Shown here: positions 5,399 through 6,735 of the stretch, one piece after another
Layout of the letters: each line of letters opens with the position of its first letter
How positions within the stretch are numbered: position 1 is the first letter of the stretch
Assembly: GCA_031268255.1 (NCBI GenBank)
Contig: JAIRXO010000069.1
Coordinates: forward strand, 1-6,735
DNA length: 6,735 nt
Reading direction: 5' to 3'
DNA from: Spirochaetaceae bacterium
GTDB taxonomy: Bacteria; Spirochaetota; Spirochaetia; Treponematales; Breznakiellaceae
Notes under the pieces: model-generated
Databases searched by the model: none
What the model was told of the DNA's origin: nothing
The model's input: the letters and a program-made list of their open reading frames with translations, nothing else
Translations under genes and position numbers: made by a program

Positions 5399-6259
5399 AT
5401 GATTATCAATCACAACCTCAGTGCAATGTTTGCCGACAGGTCCCTCAAGGTCACCCAGGTTTATCTGGACAAGAACATGGAGAAACTGTCGAGCGGACTG
5501 CGCATCAACCGCGCAGGTGATGATGCTTCTGGTCTCGCTGTTTCCGAAAAGCTGCGCAGCCAGATCCGCGGCCTGAATCAGGCGTCAGTAAACGCCCAGA
5601 ATGGCATTTCATTCATTCAGGTAACGGAAGGGTATCTCCAGGAAACCCAGGACATCATGCAGCGTATGAGGGAACTTGCCGTGCAGGCCTCGAACGGTAT
5701 CTATTCCGCCGAGGACAGAATGTACATCCAGGTTGAAGTTTCGCAGCTTATTGACGAAGTCGACCGCATCGCATCGCACGCACAGTTCAACGGAATGAAC
5801 CTGCTGACCGGACGTTTTGGCCGGGAAGTGGGCGAAAACATTGTTACCGCTTCCATGTGGCTCCACATAGGCGCCAATATGGATCAGCGGGAACGGGTAT
5901 TTATCGGCACCATGACCGCCAAGAGCCTTGGCGTTCGCAATGTCGGTGATGATACCATTCTCTCGCTGTCCGCACCGGACAGCGCCAACCGTGCCATTGG
6001 AACCCTTGACGAGGCGCTCAAAATGATCAACAAACAAAGAGCTGATCTGGGCGCCTACCAAAACCGCCTGGAGCATGCTATTCGCGGCCTCGATGTGGGC
6101 GCCGAGAATATGCAGGCCTCTGAATCCCGTATTCGGGATACCAACATGGCGAACGAGACAGTCGGTTATACCAAAAACCAGATCCTTAACCAGGCTGGGA
6201 CTGCCATGCTCGCCCAGGCCAATCAGAGGTCTCAGAGCGTACTCCAGCTCTTACAGTAA
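5399..6259 (+). CDS. flaB: FlaB, periplasmic flagellar filament core flagellin
   Basis: 286 aa, the usual length of treponemal FlaB proteins. It polymerises into the core of the spirochaete's periplasmic flagella and is exported through the flagellar type III apparatus, which fits the absence of a signal peptide. The N-terminal D0/D1 region is highly typical: MIINHNLSAM at 1-10, LSSGLRINRAGDDASGLAVS at 30-49, QIRGLNQASVNAQNGISFIQ at 55-74, then SHAQFNGMNLLTGRF (126-140). A short middle segment (141-195, with ASMWLHIGANMDQR at 151-164) replaces the large D2/D3 domains of exposed flagellins. The C-terminal core has INKQRADLGAYQNRLE (210-225), ESRIRD (242-247), YTKNQIL (257-263) and GTAMLAQANQRSQSVL (267-282). 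The start has AAAGGAG 7 bases upstream. Spirochaetes usually carry several flaB copies; which one this is cannot be told. It has its own sigma-28 promoter and terminator, so it is a single-gene unit. Confidence 0.97.
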   Translation: MIINHNLSAMFADRSLKVTQVYLDKNMEKLSSGLRINRAGDDASGLAVSEKLRSQIRGLNQASVNAQNGISFIQVTEGYLQETQDIMQRMRELAVQASNGIYSAEDRMYIQVEVSQLIDEVDRIASHAQFNGMNLLTGRFGREVGENIVTASMWLHIGANMDQRERVFIGTMTAKSLGVRNVGDDTILSLSAPDSANRAIGTLDEALKMINKQRADLGAYQNRLEHAIRGLDVGAENMQASESRIRDTNMANETVGYTKNQILNQAGTAMLAQANQRSQSVLQLLQ

Positions 6260-6308
6260 TGTAGGGGCGCAAAGGACCGTCAGGTTCTTTGCACCGTACC
6301 GGGAAGGC

Positions 6309-6344
6309 GCCGTTCCGGCTTAGGCCGGAACGGCTTCTTTTTTT
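6309..6344 (+). terminator. Strong rho-independent terminator after flaB
   Basis: GCCGTTCCGGC (6309-6319) and GCCGGAACGGC (6324-6334) form a perfect 11-bp stem with loop TTAG, followed by TTCTTTTTTT (6335-6344). It begins 50 bases after the flaB stop and isolates flaB from the MerR-type gene. Confidence 0.95.
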
Positions 6345-6378
6345 GCGGCGTGGCGACTTACCACACCAACGGGTCTTT

Positions 6379-6735
6379 ATGAACAACATGGTTCGTTTTT
6401 ATTCCCGGTTTCTCAACCTGTCCAGAGAGGGCCTTAAATTTTATGAACAAAAGGGCATCATCAGCCCGGACCGGGACAGGCACAGCGGATACCGGATTTA
6501 TAACTGGAAAGAAATCAATATTGTCATGATGTGTAAAAAACTGAGAAAATTCGGTTTTAGTTTGAACAGTATTGTCGGCATGATACACCAGGGTTCGACG
6601 GATAAGATAATAGAACAATTCCAAAGGCAGCGCGATGTAGTGGCAAAAGAATTGGAAGAAAAAACCCAGGCCCTTCTGCACTTGGAAAATAAAATCAACC
6701 AGCTTAAAGCCGTATCCCCACGGGGGGGGGGGGGG
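6379..6735 (+). CDS. MerR-family transcriptional regulator, N-terminal part (truncated by window end)
   Basis: From the ATG at 6379 the frame is open for 119 codons to the window edge. The DNA-binding domain is recognisable: a helix-turn-helix around 9-22, the wing LKFYEQKGIISPDRDRHSGY at 19-38 continuing R-I-Y (39-41), and a second helical part FGFSLNSIVGMI (58-69). Residues 75-112 look like the long dimerisation coiled coil of MerR proteins. The first few residues are shorter than usual and lack the common IGE/xA-x-x-x-G start. No metal-binding cysteine set is visible before the edge, so the effector is unknown. The start is uncertain: there is no good Shine-Dalgarno, and a second ATG lies at 6388. 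Only 34 bases separate it from the flaB terminator, and I saw no clear promoter there. The DNA looks more A-rich than its neighbours. The frame ends in a run of G coding for glycine. Confidence 0.85.
   Translation, partial: MNNMVRFYSRFLNLSREGLKFYEQKGIISPDRDRHSGYRIYNWKEINIVMMCKKLRKFGFSLNSIVGMIHQGSTDKIIEQFQRQRDVVAKELEEKTQALLHLENKINQLKAVSPRGGGG
6722..6735. repeat. Poly-G tract of 14 at the window end
   Basis: The last 14 bases are all G, inside the open frame of the MerR-type gene (read as Gly codons after SPR). It touches the edge, so its full length is unknown. A tract this long slips easily and could switch the frame, or it may be an assembly or sequencing artefact at a contig end. Confidence 0.7.

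Noticed and set aside
5187..5402. 71-codon open frame in the flaB leader whose stop overlaps the flaB ATG
   Set aside because: It starts with TTG without a Shine-Dalgarno, shows no protein-like pattern and runs through the leader hairpins; most likely chance.
5609..6076. 155-codon minus-strand open frame inside flaB
   Set aside because: It is antisense to the conserved flagellin core and arises from its codon bias.

Overview
The window reads as chromosomal DNA of a spirochaete, most likely a Treponema-type organism. The strongest evidence is the 286-residue FlaB flagellin (5399-6259), whose N- and C-terminal cores closely resemble the treponemal periplasmic-flagellum core proteins. A short FlgM and sigma-28 type promoters with GCCGATAA-like -10 boxes agree with this. 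The DNA is GC-rich by eye, which would fit the gut or host-associated treponemes with higher GC, but the species cannot be named from this window.

Layout. (a) 1-200, minus: the N-terminal part of a TetR-type repressor, with a good promoter and an overlapping imperfect palindrome that suggests autoregulation. (b) 290-2320, minus: a two-gene unit of an iron-alcohol-dehydrogenase-fold protein followed 15 bp later by a SpoU/TrmH-type RNA 2'-O-methyltransferase. The dehydrogenase has lost its three His metal ligands and its usual NAD motifs. (c) 2346-2703, minus: flgM (anti-sigma-28) with a strong rho-independent terminator behind it and a near-perfect sigma-28 promoter (2774-2800) in front, embedded in the 3' end of rsmI. 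(d) 2792-3502, minus: rsmI (16S rRNA C1402 2'-O-methyltransferase). (e) 3552-5089, plus, divergent from rsmI: a two-gene unit with a 4-bp overlap, made of a membrane-anchored protein with two tandem four-cysteine zinc-ribbon repeats and a lipoprotein HExxH metallopeptidase of the COG4324 (putative aminopeptidase) type. (f) 5090-5398: a 309-bp gap holding a sigma-28 promoter and a long structured leader for flaB. (g) 5399-6344: flaB and its strong terminator. (h) 6379-6735: the N-terminal part of a MerR-type regulator, running into a run of 14 G at the window edge.

How it fits together. flaB and flgM both carry sigma-28 promoters, so late flagellar transcription would make both the filament protein and the anti-sigma factor that restrains sigma-28. 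The flaB leader also contains a hairpin with GGA in its loop plus GGA in the Shine-Dalgarno, the arrangement expected for CsrA control. RsmI and the TrmH-like enzyme are housekeeping RNA modification. The least understood parts are the zinc-ribbon/aminopeptidase pair and the degenerate dehydrogenase. I see no tRNA, rRNA, CRISPR array or insertion sequence, and no clear evidence of a wholly new system.
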